Assembly: GCA_013398055.1 (NCBI GenBank)
Contig: VZRS01004070.1
Span: 233,265-297,264, forward strand
Length of the DNA: 64,000 nt
Direction of reading: 5' to 3'
Source: Ifrita kowaldi
Taxonomy: Eukaryota > Chordata > Aves > Passeriformes > Cinclosomatidae
Position 1 is the first letter of the stretch, and the number at the start of each line of letters is the position of its first letter. Under the pieces are notes generated by a model, which did not search any database, was not told where the DNA came from, and was given only the letters and a program-made list of their open reading frames with translations. The position numbers were made by a program, and so were the translations under genes. Below are positions 48,728 through 62,200 of the stretch, piece by piece.

Positions 48728-51524
48728 TTTATCTTCTTACACATGGATAAGGAGAGTGCTTAATGCAGCAGAGTTGAAGTAGTAATAATACTAATTTCCA
48801 TGAGGAATTTTATATTCTACTACAGTATAAATATTTTCTCTTAATAATAATAGTAACAAAAGCAGCCATCACACATATATCCTAGCTAGATTAGATTTTA
48901 ATCAAATGCCCATTGGAGTGATGTGGAATTGAGCTTTTGAATCAACATTTACCATAATGATTTAAAAGACAATTGCTTTTTTTTTTTTGCTTTTCAAAGA
49001 AAATGAAATATTTATATTTTTTAGCCTTTGGGTAACTTGATTGTTCCTTTTAGTTTCTGTGCCTTAATTGGTAAATAATAAAAAAAATCTATTTTGACTA
49101 GTTCAATGAGGGAAAAAGTAAATGAAAGGTTAAACCTTACAAAGTAGTGTGTGAAATTTAAGAAGGGGGGAAGCAGGCCTGACAGCTCAGAGGCTAAGAA
49201 AACCCCTCATTGTAATCTTCACTGGTTAGAAAAAAATGGAATTGTTGTAATTCTTTAGCTGTGTTATCAGACAAGGCTTACAGTAATTCTCACAGAAGGT
49301 AGATGATATAAAGGTATTTAATGTATTCATGAAAGTTGTGCAGAGTATTGGCAGAATTCAGAGCCCGGATTGGAGAGTTCCATGTGAGGGTTGCTAAGCC
49401 AGAGCCCCCGTTGACTTACAAATCCAGTGAGCAGAAATATGTGAAAGCCAGCACCTGTGCTAGGCAACTGCGCTATGTACATCAACACATGTCAAAACCA
49501 GACCTCTCATTAGTTCCCACCTCAGGCTGTGTTGGATACACAGGAAATACATGTCCAAAAGTTGGACATGACTCACAAGGAAACAGGTGAAAAACCTGAA
49601 GCTGTCACTGCCAAACCAAGCAGCAACTTTATTCTGCTTGTCATTTCTTGTGACTGGACTCAGACTCCTTTTGCCCTCTGCAGCAGAGCAAAGGCAACTC
49701 CTCCCCCCCACCATGTCATTACAGCCAACCTTGCAGCAAAATAAGAAAAGATTGCCTAGATTGGTTAGCTAACAGACTGGCATCTGTTTCTGTTTCTCTG
49801 CTGACAAGCTTTTTGCCTTTTGGCCTTTGCTGTGTACAGGAGGGATGGGACTCTGCATCCAGAGGGCAGGACCCTGGGTTGAGCATCAGGAGATAGAAGA
49901 ACTGCTTTTCTTGATCAGGTCATTCCAATCCCATGACTTGTTTGACACCCAACAGTCCCTGATTACTCAAAGGCTCTGAGAAGTTAAATATTTGACCTTA
50001 CTCGGATGTCTAAATTGCTCTTTAATTGCTTTATTTGTAAGCCAAGAAGCTGTATACCTCTTCCACATGTGCAACGAGTAGCTAATTAGAGAAGATGTGA
50101 GGTTTTCCAGGCAGCAGTTTATCGAGATGACTGTGCCGAGATCCATAACTGCGATACAAGTAAACATTCCTTCTTCCATTGATACTAAGAGTGGTGAAGC
50201 TGATGCAAACCAGCTGGGCCTGGTCTTACAGTTTATTTAACAGTAAACTATCTAAAAATATTGATTTGCACTGTCTGTGCTTCTGCTCTCTGCCTCTGAC
50301 CCGTGGCCTCCTCTTGTGTAAACACACGTTCTTTGGTTGGTGAGAGACATAATGATGGTCTGGTTCCATAAGCTGAAGTCACGTTTGTTTAAAAAACCTC
50401 TCTAAGGACACTTCACCCACGGATGGTCCTTATAAATCTGACATTAATAACAACATTGTGACCTGCATGGCAATGTGGTACTACTGACCCAAAAAGGCAC
50501 AGGATCAAACAACACAAAGATAATTTTAACACGTTACCTTTTATACACCAAGAGATTTCAAAGTTTAAATTGCAGTATAGAAAATCTTCTTTCATGCCAT
50601 GGACCTGCAGTGGAAGTAGCTGGCTCAGTATGGAAGACCAGCTAGCACTTGGCTTGGCCATGCTCTCTCTCCTGCAGTGGTGTTTCTGTGGCAAAGAGGA
50701 AAGGATGTTGGTTGAATTTTGAGGGGCATGTTCCTCTTCATCTAAAAATTCAGGACCTGAGTGCCCCGGTGGAGTGACTTTCTCTTTAGCGCCTATTATC
50801 CAGTCCTGCCGAGAAACACTGATCGGGCCAGGGTAACTGAGGGCCATATGGGGAAGAGCACTAAAGTATGTCCTGGAGTACAGATATTTGGGAATATTTA
50901 GGAAATATTTATTTGCTCCAAAGATGAATTTAGGTCTTGGTGGGAGTGTGCATGTGCAGTGCAGTAAGGTTGGAATTGGGGGCACTCATTGCTGATAGGT
51001 GGTAGGAGGGAGGAGGAAGATCCTTAGTCACAGAAGGGCAACTTGTATGGTCAGATGAGCCTTTTCCAGGTAATTCTGTCCAAAACTTCCATTCCTTTTT
51101 CTTTCTAGTAAAAAAGTGGTACTTACTTTTATTGGACAAAGCCAGAGGGCCATTACTGGATGGGTGAGGACCAGACTGTGATATGATTATCTCTTACCCT
51201 TCACCCTGGTATCTGTGTAGAAAGGATGTAAATCATTTCAGTCCTGCTAGTTGCATTTCAAACCAGGCTGTACTTGCAGAAATAATCAGTCCCTCCAGAT
51301 TGTATTAACAAAGGACTGTGTATAAACCTGCTGCTGGAACTGGTTATCACAGGCTGCATGTCTCCTTCTACCTGTGAACCTGAATCTGCAGTGGGTTTTC
51401 AGAGGCACTCTGCAGAGGCACACTTTTGATCAGAGTACATAGAGTCTAACACATTGGGTAGGAGTCACTGCACAAACCCGGGAACTTGGAGGAGATGCAT
51501 CTTAAGACAGATGAGATAAGTTCC
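48728..51524. other. Mostly unannotated stretch containing the longest open frame
   Basis: No repeat recognised. The 190-codon frame at 50413-50985 is listed separately. Overlapping short frames at 49.3-49.8 kb have no recognisable domain. Confidence 0.5.
50413..50985 (-). other. Longest open frame in the window (190 codons), unrecognised
   Basis: An uninterrupted ATG-to-stop frame on the - strand. I do not recognise the protein. The amino-terminal third is unremarkable. The part from about residue 50 (GPISVSRQDWIIGAKEK, then an acidic LDEEEHAPQNS) looks more protein-like, while the carboxyl end (NLNFEISWCIKGNVLKLSLC and beyond) is hydrophobic and looks like translated AT-rich intron. Candidate splice sites exist in frame on the - strand: an acceptor ccctcag ending at 50837 and a donor aaaag/gtaacg with its GT at 50537-50536, which would give a 299-base exon. 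Both are weak by eye. The frame does not overlap a CR1. It may be chance. I do not call it a gene. Confidence 0.2.
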
Positions 51525-51706
51525 ATACATTCGAATAGGCTGCCCAGGTAAGTGGTGGAATCATTGTACCTGGAAATATTCAAAAGACATGTAGATATGG
51601 GGATATGGGGATATGGGTTAGTGGTTGACTTAGCAGTGCTGGCCTGAAGAGTGGACTTGATGACCTTAGAGATCTTTTCCAACCTTAGCCATTCCACGAT
51701 TCTATT
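51525..51706 (+). mobile_element. CR1 LINE, 3'-end fragment with an expanded 8-base unit
   Basis: aataggctgcccaggtaagt, ggtggaatcattgtacctgg and aaatattcaaaagacatgta correspond to 'aacaggctgcccagggaagtggttgaatcaccatccctgg..'. The end reads acttgatgaccttagagatc, ttttccaaccttagccattc and cacgattctat. Inside it the unit gatatggg is present three times in tandem (51594-51617), where one related word is expected. Confidence 0.92.
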
Positions 51707-53507
51707 TCCCCTCCGTGACCTGTTCTATTAAGTTGCCTTCTGGAGATACTTGATTCTACTGGGTTCAAAGAAAAGCTGAGGGGGGACTTACCTAAACACA
51801 AAGGTCTAATGTAAATTGATCAGCAGCCTATTCAAAAAACCCATATCAATATATACTGTATTGTATTTATACCTTTTTTTTAAAGTCATGTGTTCGAAGT
51901 TTAATGCCCAAACCGGTTGTATCTTTCTGGAAAGATCAGATTAATTGAAACACAAGTGAAAGGAATATGTAAAATTTCTGGCATTGAAGCAAGTGGAAGG
52001 GAAATTTCCACTTAGCCACATATTTGGGTATTAGGAAGGCAGTGAAATGTTGCAACTCTGGATGCAAATATACAGGTGGTTTCATATGGTGAATTTTAAA
52101 CTGACCAGTGGAAAGGAGATTTAAAATTCTTGTAGCCTGCTACAGAGACACTGAGATCCTTGTCACTTATTAAAGTTTTATTTTGTTCCCCCACGAACAA
52201 GGCAATTAATTATTTAGAAAACCAATCAATCAGGGGTTAGATGTACTAATCAAACACATTTCAGCTGCTAAGTATTGCTCACTTAAGACATTGATCAGCT
52301 GTAGGATGCTCTGTAGACCATTTAGATGAGTATTTTCTGACAATGTGCTTTAAACCCCCTTGAGGTCAAATCTTTGACACCGTCTGCTGGACCATGTGGA
52401 AGGTTGAATGCCAGACTGTCTGACAGACTGTAATTATTTTCTGTCCTGTTGCCCTTTCTGCAGTCATTAGGGGATCAGATTTCTGAGAAAGCCAGAAAAG
52501 TTCCTTGTACTGCAAGCAGCTAATAGCCTGAAAATGAGCCTCTTTTGTTATGTTGATGATTTGCCACTGGATGTTGTTTGAAGCCGAGGATCGATTATTT
52601 AAGGCTAACTCCACTGGTATCATGTATTCTTGGTCTTTTGCAGCTCTGTGCTTTCTTGCCATTTCCCTCATGCTGACAGATGTGTGGTCTGTATTGAAGT
52701 GCATTTAGTCTGCTGGTGGTACCTTCAGCTGCTCTGGTAAGGACAGATGCCAACGGGGAGCCCCACAGGAGTGCTGATCCAGGACTCTCCAGCTAGATGC
52801 TGAATGAGCATGAGGAAGTCTAGATTTTCTGCCTTTCAGGACAATGCCCTGACTGTTCGCAGAAATAGCTAAGCGATATTAAGATGACATTTCCCAATAA
52901 ATAATTGAAGAATGAGACACGTTGTTTGCAGTCCTAACATGACTGCAAATTTCGGCTATTGCCTAGCAAGTCACTATACGAATTCCCCTTACACTGACCC
53001 CTGTGGTAATTGGAATTTCAATTATTCATTTTCAATTACAAGCATAGCATGATGATCACAAATGTCATTAAGTATTAAATTACATCTAATGATGGATGGA
53101 TGGAAGGATAGATAGATGCCTCTCCAGATCCTTTCTTTATTTCATGCCAGTAAAACAAGCTCATGGTTTTTATGGAAGTTTTTTTTTTTAATACTAAAAG
53201 GATGGTAAAGTGCCATTTATTTGCAGCAGATAAAACCTTGTCAATGCACATTACCTGAACTCAGCATTAAGTTTTCATCATCTCTGTCATTAAGATGAGT
53301 GGTCTCCAGTGTGTGTGTACACAAAGGCGGGTACCTTGGCCTGCGAAGAGTGGCAAGGCAGAGGGAGGCCATTTGCATCCTGCCTTATTAGAAATGATAT
53401 CCTGGTGCTCATAATTGGGATCTTAGTTTAGTAGCTTACTCAGTGCCTTTCCATCGCGCATTTGCAATGTAGAGCGAGCTTAGTCACACACTGTATTTTA
53501 GCAGCCT
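51707..53507. other. Unannotated stretch, no gene or repeat recognised
   Basis: Unique-looking sequence with a GATG/GATA patch at 53090-53118. A 112-codon - strand frame (52366-52704) has no recognisable domain. Confidence 0.5.
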
Positions 53508-53985
53508 GGAATCACAGAATGGCGGAGTGACTGGGCCTGGAAGGGACATTAAAGATCGTCTAGTTTCAATGCCCCTGGCATGGGCAAGGACACCTTCCAC
53601 TAGATCAGATTGCTCCAAGCCCCATCCAACCTGGCCTTGAACAGTGTCAGGGATGGGACATTCACAACTTCTCTGGGTGACCTGTGACCGTGCCTCACCA
53701 CCCTCATAGCAAAGAATTTCTTCCTAATATCTGATCTTAATCTCTCTTCTTTTAGTTTAGAGCCATTCCCCCTTGTCCTGTCATTCCATACCCTTGTCAA
53801 AAGTCCCTTTCCAATTCTCTTGTAGCCCACTTAGGAACTAGAAGGAGCTCTAAGATCTTCCTCTCTAAGCTGAACAACCTCATCTCAGACTGTCTTTGTC
53901 ACAGGAGTAGGGTTCCATCCCTCCAACCATTTTTTGTTGGCTTTCTCTGAGCTCTCTCCAACAGGTCTATGGAAGTCTTGTTGGG
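53508..53985 (-). mobile_element. CR1 LINE, 5'-truncated, RT C-terminus readable
   Basis: The 3' end reads ggaatcacagaatggcggag, ggcctggaagggacattaaa and gatcgtctagtttcaatgcc. The - strand encodes LTRVWNDRTRGNGSKLKEER, LRSDIRKKFFAMRVVRHGHR and SPREVVNVPSLTLFKARLDG (about 53810-53610), the CR1 ORF2 C-terminus. Beyond 53830 the DNA still follows CR1 (the 'LSLERLR..LFSL' block) up to ctccaacaggtctatgg and gtcttgttgggg. Shares a distinctive segment with the copy at 55731 (see findings). Confidence 0.94.
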
Positions 53986-55730
53986 GAAATTATTAGGATG
54001 AGGCAATGGCAGAAATATGCTTAACCTGTGTTAGATGACCTGCCTTCACTTGTGTTAATCTCCATGGGCAATTTTTATGCCCATGAGCAAGAAACAGTTT
54101 GAGGACAGGGTTTTTAGGCCAGGTTTGGCCCTGAAACAGCTCTAAAGCTGCAGGGTGTGGTGGGAGGCGGAAAACCACAGGAGTGTTCTCGCTTTGAAGC
54201 ACATGCAAAGGGACACTTACCTCCTGCTTTAGCTATATTTTGCTGTTCTGCCTGTGGTATTCAGTCCACCACAGCAGGAAAAATCTTCAAAAAGACTCTG
54301 AGCAGATAAGAGAGCTCAAAACTACCCACAGGAGAGCCAGGATCCTGGCTGCAGCAAGGAAGAGTTCATGCTGGCTCTCAGGTAAATGGGGACACAAAGC
54401 ACTGGCTTTTGGGGTCACTGAGGCCAGTGAGCTCTGGGAGCACTGAGGAAAGGCTTGCTGCAGAAATCCAGGCTAGTTTAGCTTGTGCAGGAGGCAATGG
54501 GTGTTAACAGTGCTAAGAAAGAAGCATTGTCAGACTACAATCTATTATTAGACCCCCAGAAATTCCTGTTTTACATTCTTAGCATTTTTTAAAGTAGTGC
54601 AGGAATCCCACTTTAGGGAAATCCTGTTTCCATACTATTGCAGTGAATTGCTGAACAATCAGGCACCTAGTCTGAAATAAGGGCCTTGAACTATTGATTT
54701 TAACATGTGCATGGATGCCAAACTTCTGATCTTATATTTCTTATGCCTTATTTTCCCTATTTCCAAAACTGATAATGATAAAATTTATTCATGTGCTGTT
54801 GTGATACTTAATTATCCCATAACTGCAAGGTACTTTCAAAATTATGTCTGGGCATAAATAATGTCTACAAACCAGTTGGTGTTCCTGTCTCAGTTATCAT
54901 TTAAGCAAAACAGACACAAGACCCACAATTTTACAATAGCTTGCTCACAGCTTCATATTGGCAGAGGCATTGTCAGAGTCAAGAGAAAACCTAGAGCTTT
55001 TTCTTAAGCATCCCTTTTCTACCAGACCTTAGTTTCTCATTGTCCTATGGGAATGAGAGTATTCTTACCAAGTCTACATATCTAGAATTTGCATTTACCA
55101 CTTCTACAGTTAACCCATGATCTTTGTGCAGGACTATCTTTTTTCATGAACACCACTCTTTCTACTGTCCAGGTTGTTTTTTTTCCCATACCCACAGCCA
55201 TCATAAACTTTTCTGTCATCACTCTTTGTCCCTTTCTCTTTTTCACATATATATCTATACATGCCATGACTTGGAATCATTTTTTTGCCAGTTATGGCAT
55301 GTAGCCCCACTTGGCCATCAGTCCTTCAGACTGTCTCCCTCAGGTTTTATTTATATATTTATCCACTGTCTCCTTTTTTCATCCTACCTTTGCAAAACCC
55401 TGCTTGCAGTGCTGTAGCAGCAGTTGGAGAATCATGCACCACTGTGACTACGGGTTGCTATTGCAAGGCACAGCATTTGCAGTTCAGCCACAGTGTCGTG
55501 AAGCTGATTAGAGTTGCAGGGCCCCAGTCAGGTTTGTGTTGCTGTCAGCATGCCCCAGGAATTGCTACCTTGCAGATTTTGCAGATGTGATCTCATCTGA
55601 ACTGACGAATAACTCTTCAGGGACAGTTCTTTTTATCATTCCTCCCTGCTTCTTGTTCCGGTGATAAAACACTAGAAGAGTCCTCCACTTCTTATGCAAA
55701 AATCCACCTTCTTCTGACCTTAAAGAACGA
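53986..55730. other. Unannotated stretch, no gene or repeat recognised
   Basis: Includes an 8-base-arm hairpin (catgggca/tgcccatg, 54063-54085). A 68-codon frame (54240-54446, +) and three overlapping frames at 55.1-55.6 kb carry no recognisable domain. Confidence 0.5.
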
Positions 55731-56252
55731 TAGAATCACAGAATGATTTGGGTTGCATGAGACCTTTAAAGGTCAACCAATTCCAAAGCCCCTGCCATGG
55801 GCAGGGACACTTTCCACTAGACCACGTTGCCAGGGTTCCATCCCACCTGGCCTTGAACATTTCCAGGGATGGGGCATCTACCATTTCTCTGGGCAACCTG
55901 TGTCCATCCCTCACCACCCGTACAGTAAAGAATCTCATCTTGATATCTAATCTAAATATCTCCTCTTCTAATTTAAAACCATTCACCTTTGTCCTATCAC
56001 TCCATGCCATGTGTTCTCTCATGGAGCCCACTTAGGTACTGGAAGGAGCTCCCCAGAGTCTTTCCCAGATGGAACACCCCCAACTGTCTCAGCTTGTCTT
56101 TACAGGAGAGGTGCTCCAGCCCTCTGATCGGCTTTGTTGCCTCCTCTGGACTTGCCCCAACAGGTCCATGTCCTTCCTGTGCTGAGGATCCCAGAGCTGG
56201 ATGCAGTACTCCTGGTGGGGTCTCACCAAAATGGAGTAGAGGGGCAACACAT
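55731..56252 (-). mobile_element. CR1 LINE, second-longest copy, RT C-terminus readable
   Basis: The 3' end reads tagaatcacagaatgatttg, ggttgcatgagacctttaaa and gcccctgccatgggcaggga. The - strand encodes WSDRTKVNGFKLEEEIFRLD, IKMRFFTVRVVRDGHRLPRE and MVDAPSLEMFKARWDGT (about 56010-55800). In another frame it encodes EATKPIRGLEHLSCKDKLRQ and LGVFHLGK (about 56140-56050). The DNA to 56219 still reads ctggatgcagtactcctggt, the 'HQEYCIQLW' region. Frame changes show it is inactive. The 5' truncation is near 56252. Confidence 0.95.
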
Positions 56253-59200
56253 ACCAAGACTCATGCTAGGATGCATTATTTCTACAGCTCTGCTGCCACT
56301 TGGTTTCACAATTTTATTTTCAACCAAGGCTGAACTTCAGTGCTCTTAAACAACCTTAATCCGAGAAAGCTGATTGCAGTTTTTTCCAGATTTTCCTGAT
56401 ATATTACCTGATTGTTGAGTGTCTGCAAACCTGCACCCCCAGTAAAAGGGAAAAAGGAAAAAAAAAGTGGATTCTTCTTGCACAAAATTCACTGAAGATT
56501 TCTCTAGTAATAGATCAATGGCAGCCAAAAAGGCAAGAAGATATTATATTGTATGTTATTATGCTATCAAGGTAACATTTTAAATATTGTGAAATAATGG
56601 TATCATTTGGCATGTGTTCAGTATTAACTTCAGAGAGATGCAACACTAGTAGCAGAGAAATTATGAAATTGGTTCTAGTTGAGGAGAGAATTTCTACGTA
56701 AGAGGAAGAAGTTTGAAACAGTAATTCAGACAGAAAAGATGTACGATTAGTTAAACTTAAGTAGAAAATGTTTTGTACTTTGTACACAGTTTCTATTTAA
56801 CCTGTCAGGAACCTGGCTTTAAAAACAAGACCAAGAAGTTACCCAATGAGACTGTGTGGCCGTGAATTTAGGCTGCATAAATACTTTTTTAAAAAACCCC
56901 ATACAATACAACAATTAATCTCTGGATCTCAGGGAAGGGGGAAAAAAGCATGTACAGTTAAAATCTGACAAAGAGGTAGTTAAAATTCAGAAATTTCTGT
57001 GCAGACTATATCATCTGCTCTAAAATAGACAGAATTGTGTGGTTGTACTGGAAAAGAGCTGGCCCTGATGAAGATTGAATGGAGACAGAGGGGAGTTGTT
57101 AACATAGCAAGTGAAACCCAAAAGCCAAGCTTAGTTCTCATTCTGCATGCTGTAGGTCAAACGTTCCCATACCCACATGATCCCCCATGTGTGCACCAAG
57201 CCCAGGATGCCCTGCAGTCATCCTGTCCTGTCTCTCCCCCATTGAGTGGAAGAGCAATGAAGGAAAGCTTCAGAGAATTGCAAGGTAGTCCAAAAACAAG
57301 ATCCAGCGAGACAGCCTATGCGATAAGGAGGTTACGGAGTTCACCGTCTGCTGTTCATCAAAGTGCAAATTGACAAGGGCTTGGCTTCCGTATGCAGGCG
57401 CCAATGCCCAGATAAACTTTGACAGGGAGGTCTTTTTGGTCTTGCAAACTAAGGCATAACATGATTCATTGGCTGGAGGACAAAGTTAAACAAATTCCAC
57501 CTTGAAGGACTATGCAATTCTCTGGCTGTGAGGGTAATTAAGCATCGCTACACCTTACCAGGAGAGGTGGTAGACTCATCATCATTCTGGTTCTCTAAAA
57601 CAAGATTAGCTATCTTTCAAAAGTCTTAATCCACCTCTTGGGAATAGCTATTTTGTCTGATTGTTGTGAAGGGCCGGAGACAGATCCCTCTGGCCATATA
57701 GCCTGTGTATCTCTGAATCATTTTGCAGATGATGAGTTGAGGCACCAAGGATGAAATTCACCCTGCTGCAGAGTGCTATGATTACACCTGTGTCCTGCTT
57801 AAATCCCTTCCTGTCTTCAGACTGGAAGCACTCATGGGGTGTAGGCATCCTGCTCAGTGTAAGTACAGGAGATGTTTAAATCCCAAGTGTCTGCCCTGTC
57901 CCTGGAGGCCACTTGAACAGTAGATCCCAGAGGGGCTATATGTTACTCCTCAGTATGCAAAATTGGTAGCAGATTGTTTTAATAAGCTGAGCAATAAATG
58001 GAAGTCATTCGAACAGTGCTTTATATGGGTTTTTTGTTTTTCCTACTCATGAAGCTGTGGCCACTAAGGGAGAAGTCATAGCCTGGGATGGTTTGGCTCC
58101 CAAACTTACTGACCTGGTCCATATGCGGTGCATCTTTCCACCCATCTTTCTGGACAGGCCACTCTTACATGGCTTTCAGTCACAAAAAATGTGATTCATC
58201 TTGCTTAAACTTTGAAGTCTCCATTTAAGCTAAGCACCTTGGTCTATATTTAGGCTTGGTGTTAAGGAAGACGCACTGTTAAAGGAGGCATTGTCCACAA
58301 CTATTGCAGATGTGATGAATTCTGCCCCAGCAGTGCCTCTGTTTCTCCAAAGGTTAAAGAGGGAATCTGAAGTATAAGCTTGGTGGTCTAAATTTGGACA
58401 TGTGAAGCTATCAATAGTATCTCAACACCTCTGGAAATTTAACCTTTACTTTGTGTTTGGTTAGCTAGTTATTATAGATTAACAATAATAATCAACCGTG
58501 ACCCACATTATTTATTCATTCTCCTGCTGTGCTGCCTGCAAACTAATTCCTGTCTGAAAAGTGAAGCATTTGAATGCTTTAGATTCTCTGCAAATACTTT
58601 GGTTTGGCTATTTAGAAGGGTCTTAGTGAGAGGTACAACTGTGCCAAAAATAAGTATTAATCTTGTCTGTCTCTATATTTTGTGTCATGTGGCATTGTTT
58701 GCATCCAGTTATTTCCAGAACTTTAAAGGGAATCTGTCATTCATTGTTACCAATTAGCTGCCTTTACAATATGACCTGGAAACTGTTTTCCCGACAACTT
58801 GGTGTTATTAATAACATGCATTACAGCTGGGGCGTGCCAGCAGTTCAGGAGTCACAGAGCAGCATGACAGTTTAATTTGGTACCTTGATGAGATTTCTGC
58901 CTGCAAAGTTGCACAGAATATAAAAGACTCTGCCAGTACAACATTGGTGGGAGCACTTTAAGGGATTTCCAGACTGTCTTATTTGAAAGCATTTACATTC
59001 AGTGATTTGAAAAAGCATGTATTGTAGCTTAGGGACAGTTCTGATCACCCTAATAATTAAAAACATTATTAAAGTTTTTCAGTTACCACACAGACTTCTG
59101 TTGACCAGTCAAAACAGTTCCATCAAGACAAGTAAGAGCCATTATTTCTTGTGGTTAAATGCCATGCATCCCAGCACCGATGGAGTCCTCTCCATGAAGT

Positions 59201-62200
59201 CGTAGACCTACAGGCATGTCTTCAGTTCATCAAGTCTAGTATGCAGAGCTGAAGAGCTGTAGCCATATCAAAGCACTGGCTAAAGTGCATCACTAGAGCA
59301 AAAGATGTTTCAAATACTATTATAAGTCACTATATACAATGCGTCCTAAATTTGGCAGACGAATCACAGGTTTGCTCTTGCCACTCCAGACTGTCTGTTG
59401 CTCTGGTGCCAGTCTGCATTAATCTGACAGCAATCAGTGGCTTCGCTGTGGGGAGCCTTATGGCTGGGATCTTTACTGTGGTTGTACTCTGGGACTGCAG
59501 TCCCACTGTGATAAAGATTGAATGAGGCAGAAAGCAAATCTCTGCGTTGTCTTAGTCATTTGGCAGCTTTCTAAATCTACACAAAAAACCCCCAGGTACA
59601 CAAATCTCCAAACACTGCCATTTGCATAATGAAATATCATTCCAATCCAGTTAATGACAAAATGAACGAATGTCTGTCCTGAACCATTTATGAAGAAACT
59701 GGGAAAAGCTGGACCTTCTCCAGATTTTTGTTTAACCATTCATTAGAGAATATAATTTAACAGTGTGTCTGTGTCTGTGCAAGTCTGCAAGAAACTCTGG
59801 AAGACTGTAAGTGGCTCACAGTTTATTGCCATCTATGTCAAATTGAAAAACTAATTCAGCACCAGATTTTTTCACAAGCTTAAGGAGATAGAGGTGCCCA
59901 CTCCTTACATCCATGTTATTAACTGTATCACTATTAGGTAGAGTAGCAGGAATACATTTATGCAAAGACTATCTCTCTGAATGCTACCTAGACATTTCGT
60001 ATAGCATAACAAGGTGGCCAAGCAACCTAAGAGCTTACAAAGGTGTCAGGAAAAATACTGTTGGTAAAGTGTCATTGTGTATTGGCATAGAAAGTTTTCT
60101 GAAAGTTTTCAGCTTACAATACCTCAGAGTTAACACAGGAAATGAGTGAACAAATGCATCAATGGGCAGATGAGTTCTCCTTTTCCCTCTCTTTTCTGAA
60201 TGAAAGTAAGTACTGTACTTATTTTCCAGCTGAGAAGTGAAATTAAATTGTCTGGGTACTTGACGGCCTACTGTTTTTAGAAAGCTATTAAGATGCTGCT
60301 ATCAAGTGGACGACAGCTTTCTTGACCCTCTTTAGCTGGCTTATCTAGTGGCCACCTGACGACTTCATCACTGCACAGAAGGCGTATCTCCAGTGGTGAC
60401 CGCGTTTAGCTGTGTCTTCCTCTAAGTGGCAATTTAGCAAGTGAGGCAACACACTGAACTGACTCCTCAGTCAGGTGGGGGCGACCCTAGGGATGAAGGG
60501 AACATTCTGTGCCATTTATCTCGTCTCTAAGGACAGCAGTGGTACAACAGCTTTCCTGTTACTTGGGCTCATAACTTTTTTGCTGGGACTGTGAATTAGA
60601 AGCACTCATGATAAAGAGTCTGTCTGGGATCAGAATAACAAGCAGAAAGGTCCAACTCTTTCTTTTAGAGGTTCTGTAGTGAAAACTCGGGTTTATGTAA
60701 TATCGGCTCCTCATTAAATGTCTAGCTCTTAGCTCATCGTTCTTAGCTGATCCCTGCAATTTGGTAGTGGACAAAACTTGATTTTGCTAGTGAGGTCAGT
60801 CACTTGGGCAGGTTAGCGCTAAGTCCTGCTCACTTTGCTTGTCACTTTATTAGCCTTCACTCAAGAGAAACCCAACTGATTTTTTTTTGACCGAGAGAGA
60901 GAGAACCTTAGACATTAATAACAAAGCAGATTTAATGCTCAAAGCCTTTTTTTTTTTTAATCACGTATTTGGCAATGGCTTTTTGACCATAGTTCACTGC
61001 AAGATCCCTGTGGTCTGAGCCTCCCACATCCATGTTAACTTTCTGTCAGGGGTAGTGTTTTCCATTAAGGTGTTTGTGTAAGAGAGGGTAGACAGGTGGG
61101 CAAGGGGCACAGGCAGCACCTTACTTTTAGGGTCAGCAGCCCAGATACTCAGATGTTGTATGAGGGCTCTGCTTACACAAAAACCTGGTATCCAGAGATA
61201 GCTGTTTATCTGCTCACAAATGCATCCCTGCTAAGGCAGTGACTGTTTCAGCACATTCTCCACAGGTTAGTCAGGGAGTGGTTAAATGTGATGCTTCAGG
61301 GGTGTTTAAGGCAAAGTTTTCAATAACTAACCAGCGATTGAGCCAGGTTTGCTCTCCTGGATTTCCAGCACTTCTTGATGGAGGTATTTTTTCTCTTCCT
61401 TCTTCTATTTTACTCCCTGATCTTTAGTCAATGCTGTTTAAAGGGCATAAAGTTTCACCTAAAGGGGAGTGGTGGCAGATAGCAATCATTCGTCAAAAAG
61501 AAACCATTTCAGAGACAGAGGGAAGCAGAAAACACAAATGGCAAAAAGACCCTCTAGGCAAATTTCTGGTTAAATACTTCTGGGGGCCCAAGTTCAGACG
61601 CTTGCTCCAGGAGCAAGCAGCCTTTCTTACATCCTGGCTTTCAGTTGTTCACAAGCCACATAGGTTCCTGAATTTTGTGATCGTGAAATGGATGAATGAT
61701 TGTCTGCTCTGTCCAGCTCTGAACCTTTCACTCAGGATTTCTGAACCGTTCTTTGCAAAGAGCAAAGCTGCCCATCAGACAATGTCAGCAAATGAACCAA
61801 AAGGAGAACTGGTTTCACTCTGAAGTGAACCTATTGTGTGGGCACTTTAGAGTGTGGTGACAGCAGCTTAAGATGCTCCTTTATTTTTCTTTCTGCAGAT
61901 TGTTCTTTTTAGAAAGCTAACCCTGAATCCGATTATTTTTTATGGTCTAAGAAAAGGCTATGGCAACTATTTATCTTTCTATGTTTATATAAGTTCTCTA
62001 ATCTAAATCTAATCACTCATCCATTCGAAAGCAAAAGAGACTTCTATAGTATTCTGAGAAAGATCCTTTACTTGTAAATCAGCATATCACCATTGAATTT
62101 CAATTAATTTCATCCTTGGCTAAGTAGACTGCAAGGGATCTGTGTAGCTGAGTGATCTGGCCTTTTAGTTTAGTGGATTGTAAAGTGCAAACTTGTAGGA

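Noticed and set aside
54240..54446. 68-codon frame containing ctctcag/gtaaat, a donor-like site
   Set aside because: No acceptor with a pyrimidine tract in phase and no recognisable protein. Such donor words occur often by chance.
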